Below are positions 1 to 9,904 of a stretch of 58,717 bases of DNA, piece after piece. The position numbers and the translations under genes are program-made. The notes under the pieces were generated by a model that saw only the letters and a program-made list of their open reading frames with translations, made no database searches and was not told the DNA's origin. The stretch lies in the NCBI RefSeq assembly GCF_000517125.1, contig NZ_KI912155.1, forward strand, positions 1,302,107 to 1,360,823, given 5' to 3'. Each line of letters opens with the position of its first letter. Within the stretch, counting starts at the first letter, position 1. The stretch is from Arthrobacter sp. MA-N2 (GTDB lineage Bacteria; Actinomycetota; Actinomycetes; Actinomycetales; Micrococcaceae).

Positions 1-444
1 ATACGCCACCTCGGCCCGCAACCGCTCGTTCTCCCGCCGCAACCGCTCCAGCTCGGGCAGTTCCGCCGGGGGCGGGGAATCGGGCTGCCGGGGCCTGCCC
101 CTGGGCTTGGGCCGCAACGCGTCCGCGCCCTCCCGGCGATACGCCCGGACCCACTTCTGCAACAACTCGCGCGAGGACAAACCTGCCTCCACTGCCAGGT
201 CCGGGCCGGTCTCGCCCGCGAGGAACCGCTCGACCAGGGCGAGCTTGAACTCGAAAGAGTACGACTTCGCCGGCTTGCTCACCAGCGCTCCTTGCCCATG
301 AATCCTCCACCGCCCAAACAGTGCCTTGACCGGCACACGAGACACACCCAGCATCCTGGCCGCCGCCACGTGCCCGACGCCTTTCTCAAACCACGCTACA
401 GCGGCCTCACGCTGGACCTCAGACAATGAACTACGTGCATGCAT
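1..444 (-). CDS. IS3-family transposase OrfA, partial
   Basis: An open frame of 148 codons runs from an ATG at 444 off the left edge without a stop. The translation contains two helix-turn-helix-like segments: an N-terminal one with FEKGVGHVAAARMLGVS, and a second with FLAGETGPDLAVEAGLSSRE. A proline-rich linker follows, then a leucine-zipper-like heptad run (LERLRRENERLRAEV). This is the usual OrfA layout of IS3/IS150-type elements, which binds the IS ends and is joined to OrfB by ribosomal frameshifting. A second ATG at 440 is not in frame. The family call is firm; the subgroup is not determined. Confidence 0.8.
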   Translation of the reverse strand, partial: MHARSSLSEVQREAAVAWFEKGVGHVAAARMLGVSRVPVKALFGRWRIHGQGALVSKPAKSYSFEFKLALVERFLAGETGPDLAVEAGLSSRELLQKWVRAYRREGADALRPKPRGRPRQPDSPPPAELPELERLRRENERLRAEVAY

Positions 445-504
445 AAAACTGCTCCCTGGAAGTCGGAACTGAATTTCTCAGTCCAACTTCCGGGGACCAG
501 TTCA
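1..504 (-). mobile_element. IS3-type insertion sequence, partial
   Basis: This is the orfA-proximal end of an IS3-family element that continues past the left edge. The coding part starts at 444. Upstream of it lie imperfect inverted arms at about 455-498 (GGAAGTCGGAACT against AGTCCAACTTCCGG), as is usual at these termini. The outer boundary near 504 is inferred from a terminal TGAACTGGTCC read on the minus strand. The orfB part and the other terminus are outside the window, so neither integrity nor a target duplication can be judged. Confidence 0.6.
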
Positions 505-506
505 TC

Positions 507-584
507 ATCTGCAGGAGCGTTAGGGCAAAAGGCGCCAAAGGTGATGGAGGGTTTACCGAAGAGCGCAGATATCTGCAGGAGCGT
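507..584. repeat. Two 14-bp direct repeats between the IS end and purL
   Basis: The sequence ATCTGCAGGAGCGT occurs at 507-520 and again at 571-584, 64 bp apart, in the non-coding gap between the IS end and the purL terminator. A related TGCAGGAGGGT followed by GACTTAAAG occurs near 43105, so this may be a dispersed intergenic repeat. Function unknown. Confidence 0.5.
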
Positions 585-595
585 GCTTAAAGACG

Positions 596-628
596 ATTGC
601 TCCCCGACCCGCAGGTGGGGAGCAATCG
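596..628 (-). terminator. Rho-independent-like terminator after purL
   Basis: An 11-bp perfect stem (GATTGCTCCCC paired with GGGGAGCAATC) with an 11-nt loop lies just beyond the purL stop. It probably ends the purS-purQ-purL transcript. There is no long U-run, as is common in high-GC actinobacteria. Confidence 0.75.
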
Positions 629-645
629 AAGGTGAGGCCGGGTGG

Positions 646-2964
646 TTAGCCGAAGTACTTCGGCAGGGTGGCCTCGTGGGCTTCGTTGAGAGCGTCCAGG
701 AAAAGCTCGTCCACGCCGTTGATCTCCAGCTTGCCGCCTTCAGCGTCAACCACGCCGATCCGGAGGTGGGCGAAGCCGCGGGCGGTGCACATGTCCTTGA
801 ACCGGACTTCCTCCGAGCGCGGAACGGACACGATGGCCCGGCCCTGGGATTCGGAGAACAGTGCCGTGAAGAGGTCCACGCCGTCGCGCTCCATAAGTTC
901 TTCCAGGGCGATCCGGGCGCCGACACCATAGCGCAGCGCGGACTCAACCAGCGCAGCCGCAAGGCCACCCTCGGAGAGGTCGTGAGCGGCGTCGATCATG
1001 CCGTCGCGCGAAGCGTTGATGAGGATCTCGCCCAACTGGCGTTCCAGGGAAAGGTCAACCTTCGGCGGCAAGCCACCAAGGTGTCCGCGCAGGTTGGACC
1101 ATTCCGAACCGTCCAGTTCCGCGGCCGTGGTGCCCAAAAGGTAGATGGCCTGGCCGTCTTCCTTCCAGCCGGACGGGGTGCGGCGCGCGACGTCGTCGAG
1201 CTTGCCCAACACGGCAACCACGGGGGAGGGGTGGATGGGCACGGTGCCGGTCTGGTTGTACAGCGAAACGTTGCCGCCGGTGACCGGGACGCCCAGCTCC
1301 ATGCAGGCGTCGGACAGGCCACGAATGGCCTCGGCCAGCTGCCACATGACGTCGGGATCCTCGGGGGAGCCGAAGTTCAGGCAGTCGCTGACGGCCATGG
1401 GCACGGCGCCGGAGGTGGCGACATTGCGGTAGGCCTCGGCCAGCGCGAGCTGTGCACCGTGGTATGGGTCGAGGTAGGTGTAGCGGCCGTTTGCGTCGGT
1501 GGCCAGAGCCACGCCAAGGCCGGTTTCCTCGTCCACGCGGATTACTCCGGCGTCGTCCGGGAACGCCATGGCGGTGTTACCGCCGACGTAGCGGTCGTAT
1601 TGCTTGGTGATCCAGGCCTTGCTGCACATGTTCGGCGAAGCAATGAGCTCGGTGATGGCAGCGGCCAGTTCCCCGGAGGTGGAGGGGCGGCCGGCGTCCT
1701 GCACGGAGCCCGTGAAGGTGTCGGCCTGCACGGAATCCTGCCATGACGGGCGTGCATACGGGCGGTCGTACACCGGGCCGTCGTGGGCAACGGTGCGCGG
1801 GTCGACGTCGACAATGACTTCGCCTTCCCACGTGATGATCAGGCGACCAGTGTCGGTCACTTCGCCCAGCCAGGAGTACTCCACGGCCCACTTGTCCATG
1901 ACAGCTTCGAAAGCCGCAATGTTCTCAGGGGTGACAACGGCCATCATGCGTTCCTGCGACTCGGACATCAGGATTTCGCCCGGGGTAAGCGTGGGATCGC
2001 GCAGCAGCACGGAGGTCAGCTCAACCTGCATGCCGCCGTCGCCGTTGGAGGCGAGCTCGGAGGTGGCGCAGGAGATGCCGGCGGCGCCGAGGTCCTGGAT
2101 GCCCTCGACCAGCGAACCCTTGAACAGTTCCAGGCAGCACTCGATGAGCACCTTTTCGGCGAAGGGGTCGCCCACCTGGACAGCGGGGCGCTTGGACGGC
2201 TTGGTGTCGTCGAAGGACTCCGAGGCCAGCACCGACGCGCCGCCGATGCCGTCGCCGCCGGTGCGTGCACCGAACAGGACTACCTTGTTGCCTTTGCCCG
2301 AGGCGTTGGCCAAGCGGATGTCTTCGTGGCGCATTACGCCGACTGCAAGCGCGTTGACCAGCGGGTTGCCTTGGTACACCGAGTCGAAGACCATTTCGCC
2401 ACCGATGTTCGGCAGGCCAAGCGAGTTGCCGTAGCCACCGATACCGGCGACGGCACCGTGCATGACGCGCGCCGTGTCCGGGTGGTCGATAGCGCCGAAA
2501 CGCAGCGGATCCATCACGGCTACCGGGCGGGCGCCCATGGAGATGATGTCGCGGACAATGCCGCCGATGCCGGTTGCGGCACCCTGGTAGGGCTCCACGA
2601 ACGACGGCGAGTTGTGGGACTCGATCTTGAACGTCACGGCCCAGCCATCGCCCAAGTTGGTGACGCCGGCGTTTTCGCCGATGCCCACCAGCATGTCCTT
2701 CTTCATCTCCTCGGTCACCTTTTCGCCGAATTGGCGCAGGTGGTTCTTTGAAGATTTGTAGGAGCAGTGCTCGCTCCACATCACGGAGTACATGGCGAGT
2801 TCGGCGCCGGTCGGGCGGCGGCCCAGGACCTTGACGACCTCGTCGAACTCGTTCTGCTTGAGGCCAAGTTCGGCCCACGGGAGCTCGGTGTCCGGCGTCT
2901 TGGCCGCGTTCTCGACGGTGTCGATGTTGAACTTCTTGCCGACGGTTTCAGCTGAAGTAGTCAC
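646..2964 (-). CDS. purL: Phosphoribosylformylglycinamidine synthase subunit PurL
   Basis: 772 aa, the size of the small (Bacillus-type) PurL. It performs the ATP-dependent amidation of FGAR to FGAM in purine synthesis, together with PurQ and PurS. The N-terminal part carries the conserved [10 protein letters not shown] block near residues 63-72 and the [10 protein letters not shown] nucleotide/substrate motif near residue 115. Two AIRS-type halves follow, with the glycine-rich [10 protein letters not shown] segment. The start ATG at 2964 overlaps the end of purQ by 4 nt, so the two are probably translationally coupled. No frameshift is seen. Confidence 0.97.
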   Translation of the reverse strand: MTTSAETVGKKFNIDTVENAAKTPDTELPWAELGLKQNEFDEVVKVLGRRPTGAELAMYSVMWSEHCSYKSSKNHLRQFGEKVTEEMKKDMLVGIGENAGVTNLGDGWAVTFKIESHNSPSFVEPYQGAATGIGGIVRDIISMGARPVAVMDPLRFGAIDHPDTARVMHGAVAGIGGYGNSLGLPNIGGEMVFDSVYQGNPLVNALAVGVMRHEDIRLANASGKGNKVVLFGARTGGDGIGGASVLASESFDDTKPSKRPAVQVGDPFAEKVLIECCLELFKGSLVEGIQDLGAAGISCATSELASNGDGGMQVELTSVLLRDPTLTPGEILMSESQERMMAVVTPENIAAFEAVMDKWAVEYSWLGEVTDTGRLIITWEGEVIVDVDPRTVAHDGPVYDRPYARPSWQDSVQADTFTGSVQDAGRPSTSGELAAAITELIASPNMCSKAWITKQYDRYVGGNTAMAFPDDAGVIRVDEETGLGVALATDANGRYTYLDPYHGAQLALAEAYRNVATSGAVPMAVSDCLNFGSPEDPDVMWQLAEAIRGLSDACMELGVPVTGGNVSLYNQTGTVPIHPSPVVAVLGKLDDVARRTPSGWKEDGQAIYLLGTTAAELDGSEWSNLRGHLGGLPPKVDLSLERQLGEILINASRDGMIDAAHDLSEGGLAAALVESALRYGVGARIALEELMERDGVDLFTALFSESQGRAIVSVPRSEEVRFKDMCTARGFAHLRIGVVDAEGGKLEINGVDELFLDALNEAHEATLPKYFG

Positions 2965-3728
2965 TGTGCGCCTCCCACGATCTTGTTCAGGACGGAGGTG
3001 AAGAAGCCCAAGCCATCCGTTCCTGCGTTCGACTCCGGGCCGAATCCCGGCTCCACTGCGTGCTCGGGGTGCGGCATGAGGCCCACCACGTTGCCGGCGG
3101 CGTTGGTGATGCCGGCGATGTCGCGGCGGGAGCCGTTCGGGTTCCAGCCGACGTAGCGGAACGCGACGCGTCCTTCGGCCTCAAGGGCGTCCAGGGTCTT
3201 CTCGTCCGCGATGTACTGGCCATCCTGGTTCTTCAGCGGCACCGTTATTTCCTGGCCGGCTTCGTAGTCCGAGGTCCACCAGGTGGTGTTGTTCTCAACG
3301 CGCAGCACTTGTTCACGACACATGAATTTCAAGTGGTCGTTCTTGATCATGGAGCCGGGCAGCAGGTGCGACTCGGTCAGGATCTGGAAGCCGTTGCAAA
3401 TACCCAACACGGGAAGCTTGGCGTCGCTGTTGGCAGCATCGATGATCTTGGACATCAGCGGTGCGAAGCGCGAAATGGCTCCGGCGCGCAGGTAGTCACC
3501 GTAGGAGAATCCGCCCGGGATGACGACGGCGTCCACATCGGCAAGGTGGGTGTCGCCATGCCAAAGTGCGACGGCGGTGCCGCCTGCCAGGCGTACCGCA
3601 CGGGCAGCGTCGCGGTCGTCGAGGGTGCCGGGGAAGGTGACGACGCCGATCTTGGCCCCGGCGAGCCCGCGAGCATCAACAGGCTCGACGGCCACAGGGG
3701 CGCCGCCGATCAAAGGAAGTTCAGTCAT
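2961..3728 (-). CDS. purQ: Phosphoribosylformylglycinamidine synthase, glutaminase subunit PurQ
   Basis: 255 aa class I glutamine amidotransferase that supplies ammonia to PurL. The nucleophile is Cys111 in [10 protein letters not shown], and the partner His220 and Glu222 are in [10 protein letters not shown]. The protein has about 25 extra N-terminal residues before the usual start region (KIGVVTFPG). The ATG at 3728 lies one base after the purS stop, so coupling to purS supports this start. It is the middle gene of purS-purQ-purL. Confidence 0.96.
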   Translation of the reverse strand: MTELPLIGGAPVAVEPVDARGLAGAKIGVVTFPGTLDDRDAARAVRLAGGTAVALWHGDTHLADVDAVVIPGGFSYGDYLRAGAISRFAPLMSKIIDAANSDAKLPVLGICNGFQILTESHLLPGSMIKNDHLKFMCREQVLRVENNTTWWTSDYEAGQEITVPLKNQDGQYIADEKTLDALEAEGRVAFRYVGWNPNGSRRDIAGITNAAGNVVGLMPHPEHAVEPGFGPESNAGTDGLGFFTSVLNKIVGGAQ

Positions 3729-3729
3729 G

Positions 3730-3981
3730 TCAGGCCTCGACGACCTCGACGTTGACGACGTCTTCGATCACCGGGTTGGACAGCAGGGTCTCGGCGGCCT
3801 CGCGGGCCTGGGCGAGGATGGCGTCGGTCACCTCGCCGTCGACGGTCAATTCGAAGCGCTTGCCCTGGCGGACTGCGCTGAAGCTGGTGAAGCCAAGGCG
3901 GGGCAGTGCGCCCACGATGGCCTTCCCCTGAGGGTCCAGAATCTCGGGCTTGGGCATGACGTCGACGACGATCCGGGGCAT
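3730..3981 (-). CDS. purS: Phosphoribosylformylglycinamidine synthase subunit PurS
   Basis: 83 aa, the normal size for PurS, the small structural subunit that bridges PurL and PurQ. It shows the typical alternation [21 protein letters not shown] and the C-terminal [13 protein letters not shown] strand. The ATG at 3981 follows a CAGGAG ribosome site. It is the first gene of the operon; the upstream promoter would lie in 3982-4150. Confidence 0.95.
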   Translation of the reverse strand: MPRIVVDVMPKPEILDPQGKAIVGALPRLGFTSFSAVRQGKRFELTVDGEVTDAILAQAREAAETLLSNPVIEDVVNVEVVEA

Positions 3982-4322
3982 CCGGTAACTCCTGTGCGTG
4001 AGCGTTGGTTAAACCTTGGTTAAGAGGCTGCTGCGGAGTGGTGCCGTCTCACGCCGGAACCGCATCCAACAGAGTTCAGCGACAGTGTGTAGATGCAGTG
4101 ACTTACGGAATAAGGGGGGCGCTCCGCGAGCTTGCTAGCCCATTCTACCGGGCACATTGCTTCATGCCCTATTTGTGGAGATCGGTGAAGGGGCTTTGCG
4201 GGCCGCGCCAACTCGCTGCGCGGCTCCGCCGTCGTCGGGGGTTTTCAGTGCCCGACCGCGGCGCTGGGCGCTGAACGACGACGGCGCTGGCCGGGGGTGG
4301 GTTGCGTCACTAGGATTGCGGC
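3982..4322. other. Intergenic, divergent promoter region of purS
   Basis: 341 bp without a convincing gene. An 8-bp direct repeat TTGGTTAA is present at 4005-4012 and 4016-4023, directly upstream of purS, and could mark a regulator site, but no known box is recognised. The rest is GC-rich and featureless to the eye. Confidence 0.4.
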
Positions 4323-4508
4323 ATGGCCGAGAACGCTAAGTCGATGGTTTTGCCCGTGGTCCTTGCCGCTGTTTTTGCCAGCCTGGGGAGGATGGTTTTC
4401 CAAAGAATCATGGCGGACCGGGCTGCCCGGGAAAATCGCATTTCCGTCCCTCCGGATGCTTCGACAAGGGCCAAAATCAGCGATGCCTTGCGAGGGATCA
4501 AACCGTAG
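4323..4508 (+). CDS. Small membrane protein, unknown function
   Basis: 61 aa. An N-terminal hydrophobic stretch (VLPVVLAAVFASLGRMVF, about residues 9-26) is followed by a basic, soluble tail (QRIMADRAAREN...), the layout of a single-pass inner-membrane miniprotein. The ATG is preceded only by a weak AGGA 8 nt upstream. No family is recognised. A real gene is favoured by its charge asymmetry and by its position between divergent neighbours, but a chance frame cannot be excluded. Confidence 0.4.
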   Translation: MAENAKSMVLPVVLAAVFASLGRMVFQRIMADRAARENRISVPPDASTRAKISDALRGIKP

Positions 4509-4566
4509 AATGCCGATGGGGTCGTAGACCTCTTCGCTTTTGCATCTTAATTTTGGGGGATCAGTT

Positions 4567-5808
4567 TTGAAGAAATATGCCCGTACCAGATCACAGCTAG
4601 CATGCATCATGCTGGTGCTTGCTTCACTGTGCTCAGTACTCATCGGTCCGCTTACCGCAAGTCCGGCAGTCGCCGGAACCGGGCCCGTCGGCGGCCTCAC
4701 ACCCATGACGCCCACGCGGATCCTGGACACTAGAACGTCGTCGGGACCGGTGCCTGGCGGAGGCTCAGTCTCAATCCGGATCCCGGGGACAAATGGATTC
4801 CCCTACGGCACACAAGCCGTGGTCCTCAACATCACGGCCACTGACGGCACTGCTGCCGGATTCCTCACGGCGTACCATTCAGGCGTCATGGCGCCGCGCA
4901 CTTCAAACGTCAATTACGGGCCGGGACAGATGGTTGCGAACCTGGCTATCGTGGAAGTCGGCGCTGATGGGCAGATCGCCATCTCCAACACTTCGACAGG
5001 AACTGTGCAGATCGTGGTTGACGCCTCGGCATATTTCGCCGCGTCGGGGCCCCAGGGCTTGCCGGGCTCCTACCAAGCTGTCGGACCCGCCAGGCTTCTC
5101 GACACCAGGACTTCGTCAGGCCCCATCGCAGGTGGCGGAAGCGTGCCATTGCGTCTGGGAGGATCCACTGGCGTTCCGGCAAACGCCTCGGCGGTGGTCG
5201 TAAACCTTACAGTGACGCAGCCGACATCCTTCGGATTCATTACCGCTTATCCAGGAGGCTCCGGAAAACCCAATGTCTCGAACCAGAACTATGGGATCGG
5301 CCAGACAGTTCCGAATCTTGCCGTCGTTCCGGTAGGGCCCGACGGCACGGTGACGATTGCGAACACCTCGTCCGGAACAGTCCAGATCATTGCAGACGTT
5401 GTTGGCTTTTTCCTGCCGGGGACGCCAACCATATCCGGCGCATTCGCGGGAGTTTCGCCAACCCGTCTTGTTGACACCCGCACAAACGGAGGCCCGGTTG
5501 TCAACGCCGGTACTGTGCCCGTACAGGTCGTAGGCGTTAATGGCATACCGCAAAATGCAAGTGGCGTATGGGTGAACCTGACGGTGACCGAACCGACAAT
5601 CTTCGGCTACTTCATGGCGCGCGGTTATAGGGCCCCGTGGACGTTTACTTCCAATCTGAACTTCAGTGGCGGGCAGACCATTGCGAACATGGCATATGTG
5701 CCCATTGGAGCTGACGGCAAGATAGAGATCCAATCCATCCTCGCCTCCGTACCACGCATCGAAACCTCGCAAGTCATCGTCGATGTCTTCGGCTACACGC
5801 TCGCCTAA
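4567..5808 (+). CDS. Secreted protein with three ILDTR-type repeats
   Basis: 413 aa from a TTG at 4567 preceded by GGGGGA; a second TTG at 4540 in the same frame lacks a ribosome site. A signal peptide (KKYARTRSQLACIMLVLASL... ending near SPAVAG) precedes three tandem units of about 115-120 aa. Each unit opens with TR(I/L)(L/V)DTRT and ends in a strand such as VQIVVDASAYF, VQIIADVVGFF or SQVIVDVFGYT. Such beta-rich repeats occur in many secreted actinobacterial proteins, often beside hydrolases; their ligand is unknown to me. It probably acts outside the cell. There is no LPXTG-type anchor. It stands just upstream of a secreted subtilase. Confidence 0.8.
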   Translation: MKKYARTRSQLACIMLVLASLCSVLIGPLTASPAVAGTGPVGGLTPMTPTRILDTRTSSGPVPGGGSVSIRIPGTNGFPYGTQAVVLNITATDGTAAGFLTAYHSGVMAPRTSNVNYGPGQMVANLAIVEVGADGQIAISNTSTGTVQIVVDASAYFAASGPQGLPGSYQAVGPARLLDTRTSSGPIAGGGSVPLRLGGSTGVPANASAVVVNLTVTQPTSFGFITAYPGGSGKPNVSNQNYGIGQTVPNLAVVPVGPDGTVTIANTSSGTVQIIADVVGFFLPGTPTISGAFAGVSPTRLVDTRTNGGPVVNAGTVPVQVVGVNGIPQNASGVWVNLTVTEPTIFGYFMARGYRAPWTFTSNLNFSGGQTIANMAYVPIGADGKIEIQSILASVPRIETSQVIVDVFGYTLA

Positions 5809-6067
5809 CCACCGCGGAGTGGTGAAAGAACTGGACTAATACGGCACGCGGAAATGCGCTGATCTTCCGGATTAAAGGGGTTGTATTCTGATGCCGACGT
5901 GACAAGACAAAAAGGGCAGAATATGCCCTATGTCATATTCCGCTATCACTATGTACTCTATGAAACGGCTGGGCTTTCCCTGATTACAAGAACTGTCAAT
6001 CGGTGTCCATCCTCAGGCTATTGATCTTGACAAACTGCCGAGACCGTCCGGAAAGGTGCAATCACCC
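5809..6067 (+). promoter_or_regulatory. Upstream region of the subtilase gene
   Basis: 259 bp of lower GC than its surroundings. It holds a perfect 6-bp dyad AGGGCA-GAATA-TGCCCT at 5913-5929 that could be an operator. A GGAAAGG ribosome site at 6050-6056 precedes the GTG at 6068. Confidence 0.4.
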
Positions 6068-9000
6068 GTGAATTCACAAGGTAAGAGCTTCATTGGAAGC
6101 GGGGGGCTTCGAAGAGCCGCGGCATTTGCCGTCGGACTGCCCCTTCTGCTCTCCTCCGTGGCGTTGACACCCGCTCAAGCGGCGCCCGCTTCCAAGCCAA
6201 CGGTCTCCGGATCAGCGGTCCCCGGGGTTGCCCCGAAGAATGTCGACCCCAAGTCCTATCAGGATGGCCGTTACGTCGTGGTGCTGGCAGAGAAGCCAGC
6301 GGCCACGTACGACGGCGGGACGCCCGGTTATGTGCCCACTAAACCGCAAGCGGGCAAGAAATTGGACGTCGGCAATGCCGAAGTGAAGCAATACCAGGCC
6401 CATTTGCAGCAGAAGCAGCAAGAAGTGGCCAAACAAGAAAATGTGAACATCAAGCGCGACTACACAGCATCCATCAACGGCTTCAGCGCTACTCTTACCG
6501 CGGACCAAGCCGTTAATCTCGCGAAGAATCCCGGCGTCCTGCTTGTCGCCCCGGACACCCAGTCCGCTCCTGATTACTCCACCACCGATTTCCTCAACCT
6601 CAGCGGACCCAACGGGCTCTGGAACACCCAATTCGGCGGCCAGGACCAGGCCGGGAAAGGCACAGTGGTCGGCGTCATCGACACCGGGTACACCCCCTCG
6701 AGCAAGTTCTTCGCCGGCGATCCGGTCCAGCCGCTTGTGGGGAACCCCAAAGTCGGCGTCCCGTACCGGACCAGTGACGGCAAGATCGCCATGCTGAAAG
6801 CCAACGGAGATACCTTTGTGGGCGAGTGCCAGAAAGGCACCGACACCGGCTCGGCCTACGACGGCAGCGCCTGCAATTCCAAGGTCCTCAGCACCCACTA
6901 CTTCGCCGATGCCTTCCTGGAATCTGTTCCGCCGGCCCATCGCGCACCGCAGGAACTGATCTCGCCCGTAGACGTCGCGAGCCACGGGACGCACACGGCC
7001 AGCACCGCAGCCGGTGACTCCGGAGTGGAGGCGTCCGTGGATGGCCGCAGCTTCGGCCAGACGAGCGGCGTCGCACCGGCGGCCAAGCTCTCGATCTATA
7101 AGGTCTGCTGGGAAGACGATGACCCCAACACGGGCGGTTGCTACAGCTCGGCTGCCATCGCGGCGATCGATCAAGCGATCGCCGACGGTGTGGACGTCCT
7201 GAACTACTCCATCTCCGGCGCTACGGACACCACCACCGATCCTGTCTCGCTGGCATTCCTTTCCGCCGCTTCGGCCGGCATCTTCGTGGCCGCATCCGCC
7301 GGCAACTCCGGCCCGCAGGCCAGTACGGTCAACCACGGCGCACCTTGGATGACTACCGTCGCGGCTACCTCGTTCTCCCAGGAGCTCCAGGGAACGATCG
7401 AATTCTCCGACGGCAGCAAGTTCCGCGGGGCCAGCATCATGAACCGCCAAGTGAGCGGGGCCGGCGTCGTACTTTCCGCAAACGCTGCCTCAGGCACCGG
7501 CAACGCAGCTCTCTGTGCGCCCGGGTCCCTGGACCCGGCGAAGATCGCGGGCAAGGTAGTGGTGTGTGACCGCGGCGTGGTTGATCGCGTCGCGAAGAGT
7601 GCTGAGGTGCTCCGCGGCGGCGGCGTCGGGATGATCCTCGTTAACCTCACCAATTCCTCTTTGGACACGGACAAGCACGCAGTGCCCACCGTCCACGTGA
7701 ACCCGCCGGCCTCGCAAGCCATCAAGGACAAGGTTGCGGCCAACCCGGGGCTCACTGTTTCACTGGTCGACCACGACACCACGGGGCTTCCGCTTGAGGC
7801 GCAGCCGCAGATCGCCGGGTTCTCTTCGCGCGGTCCGCTTCTCGCCACCGATTCGGATCTGCTGAAGCCGGACGTTTCGGCTCCCGGTGTTGCCGTGCTG
7901 GCAGGGGTTTCCCCCATTGGCAGCAACGGTGACGAGTACGGATTCATGTCCGGTACGTCCATGGCGTCCCCGCACGTTGCAGGGTTCGGAGCCCTGATCA
8001 TGGCGAAGAACCCCGCGTGGTCTCCGGCTGCGGTCAAGTCGGCCATGATGACCACCGCGAGTGACGTCAAGCAGGCCGATGGAACCAAGAACAACGATGT
8101 TTTCGCCACGGGCGCAGGGGAAATGAACCCGGCCCGCGTGCTCGATCCGGGCTTGGTGTACGACGCCGGAACTGAGGACTACCTGAAATTCATCCAGGGC
8201 ACCGGCGTCGATCTCGGCCTACCGGGCCTTGGTTCCACGCTGCCGCGCGACATGAACCTTCCGTCGTTCGCCCTCGGAAACCTGGCCGGCAAAATCGAGG
8301 TCACGCGTACGGTCACTGCACTGACCCCTGGACTCTACCGGGCTACGGTCGACGTCCCCGGGGTCGACGTCAAAGTCACTCCGTCCGTGCTGAACTTCAA
8401 CGAAGTCGGCCAGCAGAAGACCTTCAAGGTGACCTTCGAAAACAAGACTGCCGCCCTCGGTACGTTCGCCATGGGATCACTGAAGTGGGAGGGCGCCGAT
8501 AAGACGGTGGTCTCCCCGATTGCGGTCCGTCCCCAGTCGGTGGTTGCTTCCAAGAGCGCAGCCTTCACGTCCCAGCAAGCAAGCGGCTCGGGGGACATCA
8601 ACATTGTCTCCGGTTCCGACTCGCCGACGGCCGTGACTATTGACGGCCTCTCGAAGGCTGATTCTTCGGCGGCGCAGCTCACTCCGGGCCCTGTGTCAAT
8701 GGCAAGCAATGCCTCGAACTTCGTCACGACCGCCACGGTTGCTCCCGGAACGGCTTTTGCGAAGTTCTCGGTGATCTCCGCCGATCCTTCCGCGGATTTC
8801 GACCTGTATGTGTTTTCGCCGTCGGGTCAGTTGTTCACAGCCGCCACACCCAGTGCCAGCGAATCGCTCTCCCTCGACAACCCGGAGGCAGGGGATTACA
8901 CCGTCATCGCGAACCTGTCCGCGAGCCCCGGGAGTCGGGCCACCAAGGCCAGCGTTGATGTCGCCATCCTGGGTGCGAACCAAGGCAACGCGACCGTCAC

Positions 9001-9244
9001 TCCTAATCCGATCCAGCTGAAAAACGGCAAAGCCGGGAAGCTCACGTTTGCGTGGACCAAGCTGACGCCGGGCTCCTACCTCGGCCGGCTCACGTTTGCC
9101 GGTACCAGTGCGCCGACTTTCGTCTCTGTGCTGGTCTCGGCGAACGGCAGCGTCTCCGTGGCGCCGCAGGAGGATCAAGAGGGCGATCACGGCAAGGGCA
9201 AGCTGAGGAATGAAAGAGAAGAGCAGCCAAACAACGCCACGTGA
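6068..9244 (+). CDS. Secreted subtilisin-like serine protease (S8 family)
   Basis: 1058 aa from GTG 6068; GTG 6056 is in frame but sits on the ribosome site. A signal peptide (hydrophobic AAAFAVGLPLLLSSVAL, cleavage near AQA-AP) is followed by an inhibitor I9-like propeptide (about 65-165). The S8 catalytic domain has Asp205 (GVIDTGY), His306 (SHGTHTAS) and Ser631 (SGTSMASPHVAG). A PA-type insertion lies at about 440-560. The C-terminal region has a Fn3-like part and a PPC-like beta domain (FDLYVFSPSG), then a highly charged tail. Overall it resembles the long extracellular subtilases of Arthrobacter and Streptomyces. Two subtilisin-inhibitor-like genes lie 2-5 kb downstream, separated from it by an IS. 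Confidence 0.95.
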   Translation: MNSQGKSFIGSGGLRRAAAFAVGLPLLLSSVALTPAQAAPASKPTVSGSAVPGVAPKNVDPKSYQDGRYVVVLAEKPAATYDGGTPGYVPTKPQAGKKLDVGNAEVKQYQAHLQQKQQEVAKQENVNIKRDYTASINGFSATLTADQAVNLAKNPGVLLVAPDTQSAPDYSTTDFLNLSGPNGLWNTQFGGQDQAGKGTVVGVIDTGYTPSSKFFAGDPVQPLVGNPKVGVPYRTSDGKIAMLKANGDTFVGECQKGTDTGSAYDGSACNSKVLSTHYFADAFLESVPPAHRAPQELISPVDVASHGTHTASTAAGDSGVEASVDGRSFGQTSGVAPAAKLSIYKVCWEDDDPNTGGCYSSAAIAAIDQAIADGVDVLNYSISGATDTTTDPVSLAFLSAASAGIFVAASAGNSGPQASTVNHGAPWMTTVAATSFSQELQGTIEFSDGSKFRGASIMNRQVSGAGVVLSANAASGTGNAALCAPGSLDPAKIAGKVVVCDRGVVDRVAKSAEVLRGGGVGMILVNLTNSSLDTDKHAVPTVHVNPPASQAIKDKVAANPGLTVSLVDHDTTGLPLEAQPQIAGFSSRGPLLATDSDLLKPDVSAPGVAVLAGVSPIGSNGDEYGFMSGTSMASPHVAGFGALIMAKNPAWSPAAVKSAMMTTASDVKQADGTKNNDVFATGAGEMNPARVLDPGLVYDAGTEDYLKFIQGTGVDLGLPGLGSTLPRDMNLPSFALGNLAGKIEVTRTVTALTPGLYRATVDVPGVDVKVTPSVLNFNEVGQQKTFKVTFENKTAALGTFAMGSLKWEGADKTVVSPIAVRPQSVVASKSAAFTSQQASGSGDINIVSGSDSPTAVTIDGLSKADSSAAQLTPGPVSMASNASNFVTTATVAPGTAFAKFSVISADPSADFDLYVFSPSGQLFTAATPSASESLSLDNPEAGDYTVIANLSASPGSRATKASVDVAILGANQGNATVTPNPIQLKNGKAGKLTFAWTKLTPGSYLGRLTFAGTSAPTFVSVLVSANGSVSVAPQEDQEGDHGKGKLRNEREEQPNNAT

Positions 9245-9272
9245 TGTGGCAATGATGGTCTGACGGACACAT

Positions 9273-9315
9273 AACAACAGCGGCCGGCGGGGTACTCCCG
9301 CCGGCCGCTGTTGTT
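9273..9315 (+). terminator. Strong terminator after the subtilase
   Basis: A stem of about 19 bp (AACAACAGCGGCCGGCGGG with its complement) surrounds a short loop. It lies 29 bp after the stop codon and is followed by ATTCTGT. Confidence 0.85.
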
Positions 9316-9467
9316 ATTCTGTGCCTTTTCCGGGCGCGCGTCGTCCTTGTGGGCAGCGCCTCTACCGCTGCGACGCCCGCTCAGCTATATGGCCGAAATC
9401 CCCGGCGCTCCCTCTTCGTCAAGCTGGTTGTGAGTCATTCATTAGCTGTTGATTGAAGGAGCCGGCG

Positions 9468-9872
9468 GTGCCCGTTGATAACAAGGGTTTTACGCGTGAA
9501 GAGATCCGTGAGTTCATGCATGAGTATTATTTGCAGCCGCACGGGACGAGGAAGGAGTGGCTTGCCTCGACGCCCATTTCCGACTGGACGTTCCGCAGGT
9601 GGCGCAAGATGTTGGTCCAGGGCGATATCGACCGTGGTCTGATTCCGCGGGAGCATGGAGGCATGGCCCCTACAAATCGTGAGCTCTCCGCGTTTGAAAA
9701 AGCACGCTCGAAGGAAATGGCTGCCCACCGTGCCGAAGTCGAAAAACTCCAGAAGCGGGTGCAGGAGCTGGAGGATACGAATTCCGCGCTGGGAAAAGCT
9801 ATCGGGCTCTTGCACGAGTTGAGCGTGCCCGAGCCCGATACAACCCAGACGAGCGCTCAGAAGGATTCGTAG
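9468..9872 (+). CDS. IS3-type transposase OrfA
   Basis: 134 aa from GTG 9468, chosen because AAGGAG lies 6 nt upstream. The N-terminal half has a helix-turn-helix-like segment (FTREEIREFMHEYY ... SDWTFRRWRKM). The C-terminal half is a coiled coil (EMAAHRAEVEKLQKRVQELEDTN), the multimerisation zipper of OrfA. The frame ends at 9872, while the orfB frame is already open well upstream of that point, one base back. An OrfAB fusion by -1 frameshifting is therefore likely. Confidence 0.75.
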   Translation: MPVDNKGFTREEIREFMHEYYLQPHGTRKEWLASTPISDWTFRRWRKMLVQGDIDRGLIPREHGGMAPTNRELSAFEKARSKEMAAHRAEVEKLQKRVQELEDTNSALGKAIGLLHELSVPEPDTTQTSAQKDS

Positions 9873-9904
9873 CGGCCGAGAACAGTCTTGTCCTGGCGCT
9901 GCAT

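Noticed and set aside
439..1746. 435-codon frame antisense to purL
   Set aside because: Overlaps the conserved PurL coding frame completely; no start signal.
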